64,000 nt of DNA, taken from contig CAJSYZ010000004.1 in NCBI GenBank assembly GCA_910574455.1, forward strand, positions 5,404,599 through 5,468,598. Reading direction: 5' to 3'. A program made the translations under genes and the position numbers. Positions 11,009 through 22,776 of this stretch are shown here, one piece after another (the first letter of the stretch is position 1; every line of letters begins with the position of its first letter). Source of the stretch: Trichaptum fuscoviolaceum. Lineage: Eukaryota > Basidiomycota > Agaricomycetes > Hymenochaetales > Trichaptaceae. The notes beneath the pieces were generated by a model, which was not told the origin of the DNA, did not search any database, and saw nothing but the letters and a program-made list of their open reading frames with translations.

Positions 11009-13460
11009 ATGGTCTACAACTGCTCAACATATTTCTTGGAAGTGCCTCGCAAATCAACAGCTTTCGATGGTCCTCAATATCAGCCAGCAAGAGCTCTAGT
11101 TGACGAGCTAACGTCTCAATGTCAAGATGCTTTTGAGCGGCCGCTCAGCATTTTTCAACAAAATGATATAAATCAAGCATGCTATCTACTGAGCTTGCAG
11201 ACGTCTGGGGCTAAGCTTCCTAGGCTATTCCAGATACTTTCGGCTCTCGAGGTTCTCTCTGGCAAGAATCTGGTAGTTCGTGCAGGTACGGGCTCAGGGA
11301 AATCTATTGCTATGGCCCTTCCGATGCTACTTCGTCCGAACTGGATTTTTGTAACTATAGCACCTCTAATGGCTCTTCAACATCAGCATGTGAGTCCTCC
11401 TACAATCTCTATAATATATAATAGCTCTAATGCTTTGGTTGATAGGTCGAAACCTTCACAAGACTTGGCATCAAATCTGTTGCAGTCAATAAAGAGACAC
11501 CGCCGACCGACAGGCCAAGGATCATGTCTGTATGTCATTTAACATTATGGATAAATACATTCGACTCTAATTCAACTGCAGGACATTCTAGCTGGTAAAT
11601 ACCAGCACATTATAATCTCTCCCGAGCAATGCTCGCGCGTTGGGAGCGATTGCCCAATGTTCACGAGGCTTCTTGAGAATCAAAGCTTTGTCAATAGGAT
11701 TAAGTGTCTCAATTTTGACGAAGCTCACTTTATTGTAACTTCTGGCGAGCCGGACAAGGAGGGCAATGTATTCAGACCTGAATACTCGAAGGGCTTTGAG
11801 ATTCTGCTTCGTCTGGCTACTGGTACTCCTTGTGCGATCTTCTCAGCGACGATGCCCCCGAAGGTCAAAGAACAAATACTGATGTCTCTCCGGATTCCCT
11901 CTGATCCCTCGAAAACTCGTTTTATCTCCTTATCTACTAATCGGCCTAACCTCTCATTTGCTGCCAAAAAAATCTCCGGTCGACTTGCTGACTTGTCTAA
12001 CTTGGACTTTCTTTTCCCGGACTCATACCACCCACCTCTAGCGAGGTTCAAAAAAACTCTGATCTTCGTTCCTACTACTGATATGTGTCTGGCAGTCGAA
12101 GAGTATCTCGAAGATAGACTTCCGGGTGCCATCAAGAGAATTCACGCATCCCTATCAGCGCAATATAAAAAAGAAACAACTATAGAATTCTGTGACCCCA
12201 ATGGGCCTGTTTTAGTGCTAATTGCTACCACTGTCCTCTCTAACGTAAGTCTCATTATATGCGCCTTATATCAACTCGAATTGACATACTTTTATTAGGG
12301 GTTTGATCCGCCGGATGTTGATCTTGTAATTCTATATGGTGTTCCAAAGGACATGCTCGATTTCGAGCAGATGGCCGGAAGAGGAGGTCGCGATGGCAAA
12401 ACCAAATGCCTGGTCCTCCTTCTGGCCGAGCCATGGACTTACATTGAAGGAGAAGAAGACATAAAGAATAAAAATGGGTCTATCTGCACTAAGGCCCTCA
12501 GGACCGGAAACGATGTCTTCGATTTTGTTCAAGACAACGGTTGCCGTCGCGAGCATCTTGCGAAGTCAAATGCAGATGATACAGACACTGGTAAGTGCCT
12601 TAACATTTTTTGGTCGAACTCCTATTAATTATTTCACAGCTCTGGACTTCGAAGGCCCATTCTGTTGTGATTCTGAGGTGCATGGAAGTGCATATAGTCT
12701 GGATTTCTGGCTACCTAACGCCAGTCACAATGCCTTGGCACACGCAGCTGTCCCAGGCTCGGACTCGGACTCGGACTCGGACTCGGACTCGGATATGGAT
12801 ATTGACTCCGGTTTAATTTTCGTAGGCTCGCAGTGTCCTCTGCCTCGAGTATCAAGGATGGTCTACAGACCGATGGCGGAAAGGAAGGATTTAGAGGTGC
12901 TTGTCAATTCTTGGAGGGTGAAGGTCCACTCCGAAGACATTGGTGCATCCTTTTTCCCAATGAACGACATCTTACCGGCTAGCTTAATTCCTAAGCTCGT
13001 TCGACTTCCTTCTGGCTCATCCGAGCTTTCGACACCAGCCAACATCACCAAATTCGTTGGCCGGAGTGAAGAATGGATGTGCATATATGCACATAGCCTT
13101 CGCACCCTGATCGCCGAATTTGATGCTGCAGTAGCTGCATCGAAGGTGAAACGTGTCCGGAAACCCCGCGTACAAAAGCCGCAGGATATTTATATGGGTG
13201 TCTTGAAAGCACCCAAGCAAAATACGAAGGGAAAAGGACGCGTTCCAACTTCAACACCAGCACCATCAGCTTCAACACCAACACCTATAGCTTCAACATC
13301 GCAGACAGCTTCAACACCAGCACCATCTACTTTAATACAAACACCAATACCTTCGACATCGCAAAAACGAGCCCTACCAACATCACCGCAGCAGGAAACA
13401 CGCAAACGTGCTAAAAGAGAGCCGTTAGGCGAAATTCCATTAAATTATCGATTAAATTAA
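11009..13460 (+). CDS. RecQ-like SF2 DNA helicase (5 exons, 746 aa)
   Basis: Exons 11009-11389, 11446-11529, 11582-12244, 12299-12590 and 12640-13460, with GT-AG introns of 49-56 nt, give one open frame. Motifs in order: Walker A AGTGSGKS (about 92-99), APLMALQHQ (motif Ia), DEAH box NFDEAH (about 199-204), motif III SATMPP (about 243-248) and motif VI QMAGRGGRDG (about 400-409). A CRR...CCD remnant of the RecQ zinc region follows. The C-terminus is acidic (SD repeats), then Thr/Pro/Ser-rich, then basic, and about 330 residues long. It is expected to unwind DNA with ATP. It shares the transposon only with the DUF6589 gene, so a role in its movement is likely. The start is the first ATG in frame, and an upstream exon cannot be excluded. 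Confidence 0.85.
12760..12795 (+). repeat. GGACTC microsatellite inside the helicase exon
   Basis: Six units encode the Ser-Asp run. Confidence 0.9.
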
Positions 13461-13500
13461 GATCACAGATGTACCTGATTATGGACTATTGAATGTAACA

Positions 13501-16218
13501 TTAATCTTCATTATCAGAGTCAATAATATCCTCTAATACTATTACTCCGTCCATTGAGGCACCCTCGAATGGGTCGGGTACGTCTGATTCCGTATCAGTT
13601 GCAGGTCGAGTCCTACGGTCTGCGTGGCACTTGTACCGCACTCCGAAAGTCTTCACGCCAGTCTTTTCTAGAGTTTCACCACCGGCCTATGTAGAATATA
13701 ACTTTAGCTAATGATTAATATGAGTATATGCATAAACTTACCTCTAAGGCATCCTTGACTGCAACAGCCGTGTTCCTCTTGTAATTAACTCGGTATAGAT
13801 CTGTCTCTCGCAATTTAAGCCGGATCATTTTGATATGAAGGTTACGACTTGGGTCTTTGTGTGTAGTGCCTCGCCAAGATAAATTTGCCATTGTCATGGC
13901 CATATCTCGAAGGTGACGATACATTCCGGTGATTGGTGACAAGTTTTCAAGGTGTTCGGCCGTTCCGTGAACTCCTTTTCCAGCGAAGTGTTTCTAAAAC
14001 TGATAGTCAGACTAGACTCGTAAACCAGTCGCTTGTCTTACCTTCTGATAATTGATATGATGTTCCATATTCATATCAACTCCCATATAATGTCCCTTGT
14101 GTCCCGACATGTTTACCAGCGAATTATCACGCATAACATCACTGTAGGAGAGGTTAAATACACGATATCATAGAGAATATGACACTCACGCGAACTCCGG
14201 AGGCCAAGAGATTGAGAGGTTTTGGATCAGATGCAGTATCTCCATGGAATAGTTTTTGCCCCCGCAACCATTAAAGAAACGCGCCAGAGTACCCAATAGT
14301 ATCTCAAGACGACCAAAGTCCCCCGAAGAGATAGCCTTATCAACCTCTCTATAGAGCAGAAGATCCCGGTTCAATAGAATAGCATTGCGAAGGCATGTGT
14401 CAGTCTCGTTAGGGCCGGGTCCGGTGCATATAGCCAGGCCCCTTTCACTCGCAAACTCAGTAAGAATGTCCGCAGCCGTTTTTTTGAGGTCATCAGCACT
14501 AGGATTCGTTCTAGCATAGTCCTCCAGGTTAGTATATCCAGTCTTAATCTCCCAAGCACGTAGAATGTTGCCGTCGAGTATATCAGAATAAAAAGCCTTC
14601 AAAGTAAAGTAATCCGGCCTCGGGCAGTTAACTTGACTGATTCCCAGTAAGAGCCTGTAATAGGGTATACTTCCGATATCGTTCGAGTTCCCTCCGTGCA
14701 GATGCTTCAGTAGCCAGCCTTGATTAAGATGCAAATGAAAAAAGCCTATACCCAGTTGAAAGTTTTCCATCCGTAAGAATGTAGTCTTGTCGCCTCGTCT
14801 CTCGAGAAATGCACTTCGTGTGCGACTGTTCGTGAGCTGATCGTGGTACGAAGGTATTGCCAAGTTGTCTAAGACCTCGTCTGAGACTTTCAGCAAGTTC
14901 TTATACATCGCTTCGTAGAAAGCCATGACTCCCATAGTGGTGGACTCGTCATATTGCAAGGTCGGCAATATGCACTCGGTAGTCTTGTGTCCTTCGGGGG
15001 GAGGCCGGTGAGTTTCGTGTCGGAGTAAGTCCCTATATGCGCTTGAGCTAGCATCGAACCCTTCTGTATGTGAGAAGAGTATCTCGAGTATGTTGACTAT
15101 CAGATGCTGGGAGATGGACGTATAGTTCTTGCGAGACGGAAGTATATGTTGACCGTAGGTGATTAATGGACAATCTTTGCGCCGCTCCATAACAGACCGG
15201 AGTTTGCAAGCCTCTGCTGCAGAAGGCATTCGGAGAGGGTACAATATCGAAGCAGTGAAGCTTCGGACTGTTGGCAAGGCACCAGGACGTTGAGAGACAT
15301 GCGTAGACATGCATATCTGCTCGTTGTCAATACCAAGCATATGAGGGCGGCTTGCGATCTCCGAAGCCTTCTCTAAGAGGGACGTCTTCAATTTTCTGTG
15401 CAGGTTCATCACCGAGTCAAATGAGCAGGATAGCCCAGCTTTAGCCAGAAAGCTCATAGCGATTTTTGAGGCCCCGGTAGAGTACAAAAAAAGGCCAAGG
15501 ACTTGCTGGAACTTGATTGACAGCCTTGACCGGCTTTTACAGAGTTGAGCAAATACGATGCCGCAAATCTAAAAGAAAGACATTTAGAACACTTGAACAA
15601 TAAAGCAGACGTTGTTGAGACACATACAAAGTCCGGTTTCTTATAAGTATTAAGGACTGCGGCTCGAGCACCTTCCGCAGCTGTATAGAGCAAACGAGCC
15701 AACGTTGGCGCCTTGTCCTTCAACACACCAGTAACTTGTCCTTCAAAATCGAAGCTCCTCACAGAGTCTTCCGTTATCATTTGTGACCCTCCCCTCATAT
15801 CGGCTTTTGTCTCCTCCATTTCCCTATCAATGTCATCGCATATCAAGTCCGCCGCGAAGCCCGTGTCGCGCAACCAAGATTCGAGTGTCTTCCTGCCGCG
15901 CTCGTCTCGCGCAATCAAATTCAAGAGATTGCCCATTTGCACATTGTTTCGCATGAAAGCTGATTTGTGTGCCGGAAAGCTTGAATTGCTGGTGAGAATT
16001 TCGCAAAGTAAATCGGCGATGGACATGTTCATAGGTGGTTCGCGCAGCTTATCGAGGAAAGCCTTGATTCGAGTTTCATGGTACCGACTTGAAGACACAT
16101 CTCCGTGCCATACGAGTGTCGGAGATATAAAAGTTGGCTGGTAATGTTGTGCTGCATAATTTCTATTAAATAAATTGGCCCCGTAGCCGTTCATAGTGTC
16201 TATACGACGGGGCGACAC
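13501..16218 (-). CDS. DUF6589-domain protein, putative transposase partner (5 exons, 835 aa)
   Basis: Exons 16218-15628, 15568-14190, 14141-14042, 13993-13742 and 13686-13501 splice with phases that fit exactly. Features I associate with DUF6589 proteins of basidiomycetes are present in order: an early LCKSRSRLS...LGLFLYSTGASK stretch, LGIDNEQ, a D-rich IPSYHDQLTNSR, LGIGFFHLHLNQ, then NSLVNMSGHKGHYMGVDM and EHHINYQ. Conserved Asp and His in these blocks could form a nuclease site, but the catalytic role is inference. The tail is acidic. It is the only gene besides the helicase in the TIR-bounded element, which makes it the best candidate transposase. The start may be the second Met, eight codons in. 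Confidence 0.8.
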
Positions 16219-16364
16219 TGTGAACGAGCAAAAGCGCTCGCGAAGCGCTGAATCGATCGTTTTACCGTGCGTGACGCAAACCTCAGGGCAGACTGATCAA
16301 AATCTAGGTTTGCATTACGAACCCATCATGTTATTTTTGGATATCTAGTATACCTCACATATTG

Positions 16365-16491
16365 CTACTACATTTGTATTAATTTCAAACTCCCCTGGCG
16401 GCTCAGGTAATTTTTTCGGTATCTTCCAGGCCGCTACGCTTCGCAAGCTCCGCTTGCCTTAAAGAGAGTAGCTGGCCTGGTCACGAGGCTA
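16365..16491 (-). repeat. Right TIR of the RecQ-DUF6589 element
   Basis: Inverted copy of 10667-10792. The hairpin arms here are CCAGGCC and GGCCTGG, a compensatory change from the left end. Confidence 0.85.
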
Positions 16492-16838
16492 GGTCAAGCA
16501 GGCCAGGTGTGTTTCGTCTGTGATACTTTCTGCGTCGATGACTCATCACGCCTACAGCTATTCGTATCGCAAATCAATGCGCAGGCCTTATCAGACCTCA
16601 CTACAGTACAAGCTCCAACGTGGAATCCATGCTATACGTCCTTCCTCTGCCCATTTCGTACCTACTTCATATTCACCCTAATTCACATCGTTCCATCCTC
16701 ACTACATTATTTCCGCAACCTTCTGTCTTCTCTGTGCTGTTTCCGTTCCACCTTTTGTCATCCGCCTTCTCTGTGGTGTTTCATTTAATATATTCCTGCC
16801 TATTTAATTACCATGCTGTACTGCCCATTTGCGAATAT

Positions 16839-17340
16839 TCATAACAATTCTAATTTTATTGAACTTGTAGCACGGTCAAAGCCTGACGCAGACTCAAGCT
16901 CCGCACTTAACACTACAGTCAGCGGCGGGCGCTTCGGAATCATGTTGCCTGTCGTTGACTCAAGCGAACAATCTGGGAGACCAGGCTGACCTCTCTTAGC
17001 TTCTGTGACAATTGTTCCGCTAACGGCATTGTGCACGCGGAGAAGCGTTTTCACTGGGTACATATTTAATCCATTTCGGCTGGCCATGATGCACAGTCTG
17101 CGATTCGCGACATACCATTCTTCAAGCAAATGCATTTTCTCAAGCAGACGGTGGAGGAGTTTAAATATTTGACGAAAGTCGAGTGCAGGGACATCGCAAA
17201 GGTGGTTCATCTGACAAAATGGTGCGCTCACTTCTGTCCGTCCGCTATCTCCTTAGTCTCACGTTTCTCACCCCCCCTCTTTCTGAAATGCAGTACCTCT
17301 CCGTCGGGAGACACAATCGTCCATCGTTGAGCGATAAGCT
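16839..17340 (-). CDS. Uncharacterised protein convergent to MLFYAREYL, copy 1
   Basis: A minus-strand 130-codon frame (16839-17231; MNHLCDVPALDFRQIF ... PPLTVVLSAELESASGF) is preceded by a CAG acceptor and a GTGAGA donor. It may join an upstream exon reading RWTIVSPDGEVLHFRKRGG (about 17280-17340). Both exons recur in degenerate form behind copy 2 (23455-23760 and 24010-24330), always convergent to the family gene. That repeated arrangement supports a real gene here and pseudogenes there. No domain is recognised. Confidence 0.4.
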
Positions 17341-18030
17341 ACCCAAGGCGAGTGTGCGCGTGCGCGCGATGCGTATCGTTAAGCTTGTGCTCGCTTTCCG
17401 TCCTGTCTCGTCAGCTAACCATTGGAAGGCGCAATCTACCCAGAAAGAGAGGATGGCTGAATGCGCAACCCGGGCGTAGACAATATCAAGCGGAAGCCTA
17501 CGGATGTAGGAGGGGTGGTTAACAAGCAGGGAGAGGCGAGGCGAGGTGAGGTGATACTGGGATTCGGAGGGAAGAGAAGCAAGAAGGCCGTGAAAAGTTG
17601 ACGTAAAGGACGGAGTGTATGATGGCGCTTTCAGGCTCCTTCAACTATCGAGACTTCTTCATCCGGCCATGCCTCTCGAAGCAGTTAACTCGGTGGACAA
17701 CAACATTCCTTCTCCTGAATCGTCCAAACCAGGATCGAAGTTGCGTTGAGTGGGCCGGACCACTTAGAGCCCGAGCGCGAGGCTACGACAGATTTCGACA
17801 TTCTTGCCGACTTCGATCCACATTTCCGCTCAACTCCTGCCTAGCAACCCACTCGCAGTTCCGCAGCGGATTTCCCTCGAAGCCAGCGATGGGTTACTAG
17901 CTGAATCTGTGGCCTTGGGCGAATACCTTCGTATGGCGTTAACATAACTGGTGTGTGTTGCGCTGCCGTATACGTTCGTTCAACTTACTGATTACTCTCT
18001 AGTAGAGTACATCTCTTGTCATTATCCATC
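17341..18030. other. Spacer with segmental similarity to 27690-28050
   Basis: 17640-18020 and 27690-28050 are related (GGCGAATACCTT versus GGTGAGTACCTT; TGGTGTGT...GTATACGTTCGTTCAACTTA). The frames are degraded and no gene is called. Confidence 0.4.
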
Positions 18031-18075
18031 TAGGATGCGGCTGCCAGAAATATTATCAGAAGCGCCCAAGGCAAT

Positions 18076-18576
18076 GTGTCCGTATCAAAGTTCTTCCATT
18101 TCCAAAGTTCTCTCTTGTTGAACGGCACACCACCCGTCGCACTGCCCTCCCGATCATTGCTTTCAGCTATTAAGGTGCCCATCGCCCACATACTTAGACC
18201 TTCTCTCCCCTCACTCACCTCCATGATCCATCTTCATCCGGCATTTGCGACAATCATCGTCCTCCAATCCATGTCCGAGCAATACTCCCTTACAAGTTAC
18301 AACACAACTGGCCAACCACAAATCGAGGGCCGTACCATTCTGATTCACACCAAGAGCGTCGGTAGAAGGGTAGAGCATGAGAGCCCTAAGAAGCAAGAAG
18401 AAGTCGATTCTAATTCGGCTCTTTTGCCTTCGAACTCGCCGAGCCTCGATTACACCTCGCGTTGCAGGTTCAACGGCTCTTCAAGCTTTAACATGTCGCC
18501 TACCTCTGTTTCACGTCTCGTGGTTGACCAAGGCCTCCCGGGAAAACATATGCATTTAGTTCTTCACCGTGAATAA
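18076..18576 (+). CDS. Hypothetical 166-codon frame
   Basis: Open frame with Ser-rich composition and no recognised domain, no introns and no supporting context. It may be spurious. Confidence 0.2.
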   Translation: MSVSKFFHFQSSLLLNGTPPVALPSRSLLSAIKVPIAHILRPSLPSLTSMIHLHPAFATIIVLQSMSEQYSLTSYNTTGQPQIEGRTILIHTKSVGRRVEHESPKKQEEVDSNSALLPSNSPSLDYTSRCRFNGSSSFNMSPTSVSRLVVDQGLPGKHMHLVLHRE

Positions 18577-18760
18577 TCACACATACAAAGGTTGTGATGT
18601 TATAGTCACACCTTGGTAGCCATTCATCGGACACAATCAGTGTCACTATTCAAATGTGTTTCACGGCAAGCAACTCATCTATGCGCATTATACATGTATC
18701 TCTCAACTAATGCATGTTCACTTTCTACTTCGTAACGGAATATTTCTGTCTCAGAGCCCA

Positions 18761-19379
18761 TCACTCATCAAAGAACCATTCGACTCCTTCGATGAGACCA
18801 ATAGGGGTTCCAGAAAGGTCATCGAAAGGAACAGGGGTGAGGTTCAAGTCGAACTCCTCGCAGCCGGCACAACTGTCGACAACACGCACAGTGACCGATT
18901 TGCCTTTAACTAGAAATAAATGATCATAGTTAATGGTACTGTATGCGGTTGCTATTTGTAAGAGTACGTACAGCTGGCAGTGATGTTCTGCTGACAGATT
19001 GGGTTGTTGTGAGGGTCCGACGGATCTGCCCCTCTAGAAAATAATCAGCGGAAATGTCTAAAAGGGAGTGCGGAGTATCGGCTGTTCCTCACGGGAAACT
19101 GTTGAAGAGTTGAAGAGAGACGCCGACGGCTGAATCATTGGCGCCGATTATAACTCCACAGGCTCCGAGAGGACTAGGTTCGAGTGTAGTTGCTATGTGT
19201 GCACATAATCAAAAAAAAAATAGCAGGCAGGAGCTATAGTTCGACAACGCACCGTTACCGATGTGGACACCTCCAAACGGTGGCTTGAGATCATTTTGGC
19301 GAGGCAAGTTGGGTACTGCAGTTGCTACAGCGACTAAGGCGCAGGAGGACAAAAAGGCGAACTTTGCGAAGGCGAACAT
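18761..19379 (-). CDS. Secreted RlpA-like double-psi beta-barrel protein (4 exons, 145 aa)
   Basis: Exons 19379-19253, 19192-19093, 19033-18972 and 18909-18761, introns 59-62 nt, all in phase. The N-terminus MFAFAKFAFLSSCALVAVAT is a typical signal peptide. The mature part has the small DPBB pattern: GACGV, AVGVSLQLF, NPICQQNITA, then GKSVTVRVVDSCAGC and FDLNLTPVPFDDLSGTPIG, ending EWFFDE. Such barwin/expansin-like proteins are abundant small secreted proteins of basidiomycetes, acting at walls or as protease inhibitors. The Asp after VV is kept. The length is normal for a single-domain member. Nothing suggests which substrate it binds. Confidence 0.85.
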
Positions 19380-22300
19380 TGCTTTGGTGTTTCTCTGAGA
19401 GAACTAAGTGCTTTGGACCATAGCTCTTTATACTGCGTTCGCTATCTAAACATTTATCCATCCACAGGATTTCTTGGATATAGACCATTTGAAACTGAGT
19501 CTTGAAAGACACCGGCACGTACATCCTTGCTGAAAAGAGATTCTTTTGTTTTAGTGCTTAGACCCGAGCTGACCGACAGGGAATGCAAGTGCAGATCACC
19601 GTTCTGCAAAAGCTCATGTAAGCCTCTTCATCCTTTCAAATCCCCGGACGCAGATAGCATATCAAACGACATGACAGTGTGTATGCTTCAGCGACACACA
19701 GTCGTAAGAAGTGCTTACTCAGTTGAAGTCGACGGATAAAGGTCTCCGTCGCCAAAGATGACCTGCGGTGAACATTTATCCGTCTCGTCAAAAGCGGAGC
19801 AGATATTACCACCGTATTGGCATGTCAAAGTAGTCAACCCGCATATACCACAGTATAGCACAGGGGAGAGTTACACACCGGGTGCTTTGCTTTACGCAAT
19901 GTCTCTGCCACAATATCCCGAGAGACGTCTTGACACAGATGCGAAATTCTGATCCTATGGCATGGAAAGCATGCGGACCGCATATGACCGGGTGTACATC
20001 TAAAATGTAGTTTGATTCAGTCATTTATGTTGTGCAACATAGAGCAACAATTTACTCTACCGCCTGGTCCGTAATGTGCATAAACTATATGACGTCGTGG
20101 CTGGTGGTAAGGAAAAGCGATGTATGACTTTGCAATAACACTGAAAGAGCATTAGCCTTTTCACAGTCGGATAGAATAACAATAATCCGAAGTCAATATT
20201 AGCTGACACCGGCATCACGGAGACCTATTGGAGGCCGAGAGTCATCTAAGAGGCTTTGGTATAGACCACCTGATATTCTAAGCTTTTCCCGCCGAATTCC
20301 AGAAACCGAATCTATCGATCACCTGGAGAAGAAGATTAGCCAGTTGTTCCAGAGTGAAACACCTGAAAATGGAGCTGGGCTAGAGCCCTCATCTGTGCGG
20401 AACGGCATCGATGTGTAAATTACTTCGGATGGCCCAGCCTTGCTCATGATAGTTAGCTAAAAGACGGAGTACAGCGCTCTATAAGTAGAGCTCCGAGATC
20501 GCTCACCGCGGCCTACAATGCTTCAGCGCTGGCGGCTAATCCAGAGGGCACTGTAAATAGAACGTGTCAGATATATCCAAGAAATAGAAATTAGAGAGAT
20601 AACTACACACGCACGTAGTCATAGTTGAAGAGCAGGGGAAATAGTATCAGCCACACTTTCAAAGGGCCAGATAGGCCTCGCGCATGCTATGCTTTAGTGT
20701 ACTTGGAAAAACAAATCATTTCGGACCTCGAGCTGGACACTAATATAAAGACAGGGGAGATAAAATGATCACCGCATATCATAAGGTCCGGAACCTGTTG
20801 GAGAAGAGATGGATGGCTACCCATTGAGAGTTGGACTGTTAACCAATCAGCAGCTGCTCGGCCAACAGCTACTAGCCGGGGAACGATAGAAGATTTATCC
20901 CATAGATGTCCAATAAGGGTTCACTTCCGAAGAATGTCCTATCTTCAGATCAATTACTGCTAAGCAGGACCTCTCCCGTATCACGCACCTCGACAAACGA
21001 TGTCAGCAGTCATATGAAGTGATAAATATGAACCTTTTTTTTCAATAACATGGTATGCTTTGAAGGGGTCCAGATTAGTGACGTTTGAGGAGAACGATAG
21101 CGTCTGTATGATTAGAACGTAAATGTGGAGGCCTGAATTTCGATCCAGTTACGGACATATCCATGCAGAGGATATCAAAAAGCTATGTCTACGCTATGAT
21201 CGGGCTTTCTGCGTAATTGACCTTGCATCGGCTGCTTCACTGGTAGATTGCAGGAGCCAGACAACGGGAGACCACTGGTCATATCGCCATATGGGTTCTG
21301 CAAGACTGTGGTGATTGATCTCCGGAGATCATTTGTGCGTATTGTCTGCTGATGTTCTAGAGGCTCGAACGTCTCCTGGGTGTCACGGACAATGCAGATG
21401 AAAAAGAGCGACAAAACTTGATGACCACGAGTCGTGGTACTCATCAGTCCAACCAACTCCATGAGATTAAAAGCCTTGTGGTTCTCTGCAATCCATGGAG
21501 CTCACAGAATCAAGCGCCTCTGAAATGCGGCCCGTATTCTGACTGGCAGCGCACCCTCACTACTCATATAGATCGAGCAAAGAGAGCGTTAGTGTTAGCT
21601 TGATTAATGAGAGGAATATTGCATGGGCTTACAATCTAACTAACCTCGAACATTGTTTCGTCATTCCCCAAATAATGTATGGTATGGTGCCTGACATGTG
21701 TACGAGTGGTACAGATGGTGCGATTGATACGAGGAGCAGACGTATTCGCCGAAGGACCAAGGAAAAGAAATGTGCCCATAGCCGACTGCAATCCTCGTCA
21801 TCAGCTATCTTTAATCTCCTGCCGAGCGGTGAAGACGACTTCTCACCTGAGCAACAGGGTATCACTGTATGTTCCTCAGCGCACCGGTCAAACAATGAGA
21901 ACAGATAGGAATATGCAAGCGGGGCATCTTGTCATATTCAATATCACGAAGTCATGCTCCACCGCCCCATTTCGGAGAGGAGGATACAGTATGAACGAAG
22001 GTCAGCAATCTACACATTCCACTTGCACTGGCGTGCTTTTGGCATGTATGGGGAACATACTAATAAGCTCACGTGCAGAGAGACATACGAGAACGCCACG
22101 CGCGGTTGTCCGTCGCCGTACTCAGTTATTCTCATGTTGTTCTGCATTACGGTCTGCGAGACCGTGACGGCGTAGAAGGAAGGGGAGGCTACCTGTGTCA
22201 CAGGGCTGTTTCAGTGCGGAGATAGGCAACTTTGATCATATGGAGTTTGTTTGAAGGGCGGGCAAGTTAAATGTTGAGATGTTGAAGGTTAAACTTATGA

Positions 22301-22440
22301 CTCGGAAGACTCGGAGTCTCTGACTCGGCCTAAAGTGTGACAACTTGAAGTATGTCATGGCATGGTGGTTACTGGTAGCACGTGTCACGTAACAAGCGCG
22401 TTTAGTGTGACACTGCGCTCACAGGCTGACTCAGACTTAA
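19380..22440. other. 3 kb without a recognised gene
   Basis: One protein-like open stretch lies at 20201-20418 on the plus strand (LTPASRRPIGGRES ... LEKKISQLFQSETPENG), possibly a last exon after a TTAG acceptor. On the minus strand at 21940-22200 there is another open stretch (ITEYGDGQPRVAFSYVSLH) with a GTGAGC donor. Neither can be assigned. The rest shows nothing. Confidence 0.4.
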
Positions 22441-22476
22441 CGCCGCATTTGTGCCGCGGGATCTAAGCACCGTCCG

Positions 22477-22506
22477 ACATCGTCGTCGTCGTCGTCGTCG
22501 TCTTCT
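22477..22506 (+). repeat. CGT trinucleotide microsatellite
   Basis: Seven to eight CGT units, just upstream of the conserved promoter of family copy 2. Confidence 0.85.
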
Positions 22507-22579
22507 GTCTTCACTGTCATCTTTGCTTCAGACTTCCTTGTCAAGAACCACTCCTCGTCTTATCGCTGCTCATCCAACC

Positions 22580-22776
22580 CAATTAGTCTCACAGCCAGCG
22601 CGCTTCAAGTCTGTTTGAAGCAGCATACGGGTTCCAGGTTGCCATGTAGCACGTCTGCATGCCCGTCGCGGCGCTGTCACTCGAGTTAATCAAGATCGCA
22701 GTCATCTATATAATAGTCTGCCTTTCGCTACACCCCTAAAACCGCACGTCGCCCAAGGGCCCAACAGCACCGTCGC
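22580..22776 (+). promoter_or_regulatory. Conserved promoter of the MLFYAREYL family, copy 2
   Basis: Same elements as at 10150-10361, including the CTATATAATAG box. A ~15-bp stretch (TTGACGCAGCGT) present in copy 1 is missing. Confidence 0.65.

Larger units (their letters stand above)
10667..16491. mobile_element. RecQ-DUF6589 TIR transposon
   Basis: A 5825-bp element bounded by a perfect 9-bp duplication, GGTCAAGCA (10658-10666 and 16492-16500). The terminal inverted repeats are about 126 bp, starting TAGTCTTGTAACCAG on the left and TAGCCTCGTGACCAG on the right. They share a nearly identical inner part (AAGGCAAGCGGAGCTTGCGA ... GAAATTAATACAAATGTAG). It holds exactly two genes, convergent, with 40 bp between the stop codons: a RecQ-like helicase (plus) and a DUF6589 protein (minus). 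Both reading frames are intact after splicing, so the element may be autonomous. The related unoccupied copy at 22777 confirms insertion. The superfamily is not one I can name. Confidence 0.88.
10362..16760 (+). pseudogene. MLFYAREYL-family gene, copy 1, split by a transposon
   Basis: The protein starts MLFYAREYLYSSTRRTVTKT and is basic and Arg/Thr-rich, ending the first part at MYYMAPPQMVHFPEE. It aligns along its length with the copy at 22777-23253. The copy is cut after codon ~101 by the element at 10667-16491. The continuation resumes at 16492 with GGTCAAGCAGGCCAGGTGTG and then an exon 2 counterpart (CTATTCGTATCGCAAATC...) up to about 16760. The uninterrupted sister copy serves as the empty site. 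Function is unknown and no domain is recognised. Confidence 0.65.

Noticed and set aside
10667..16491. Calling the RecQ-DUF6589 element a Helitron
   Set aside because: It has long inverted repeats and a 9-bp target duplication, neither of which Helitrons make, and no HUH nuclease.
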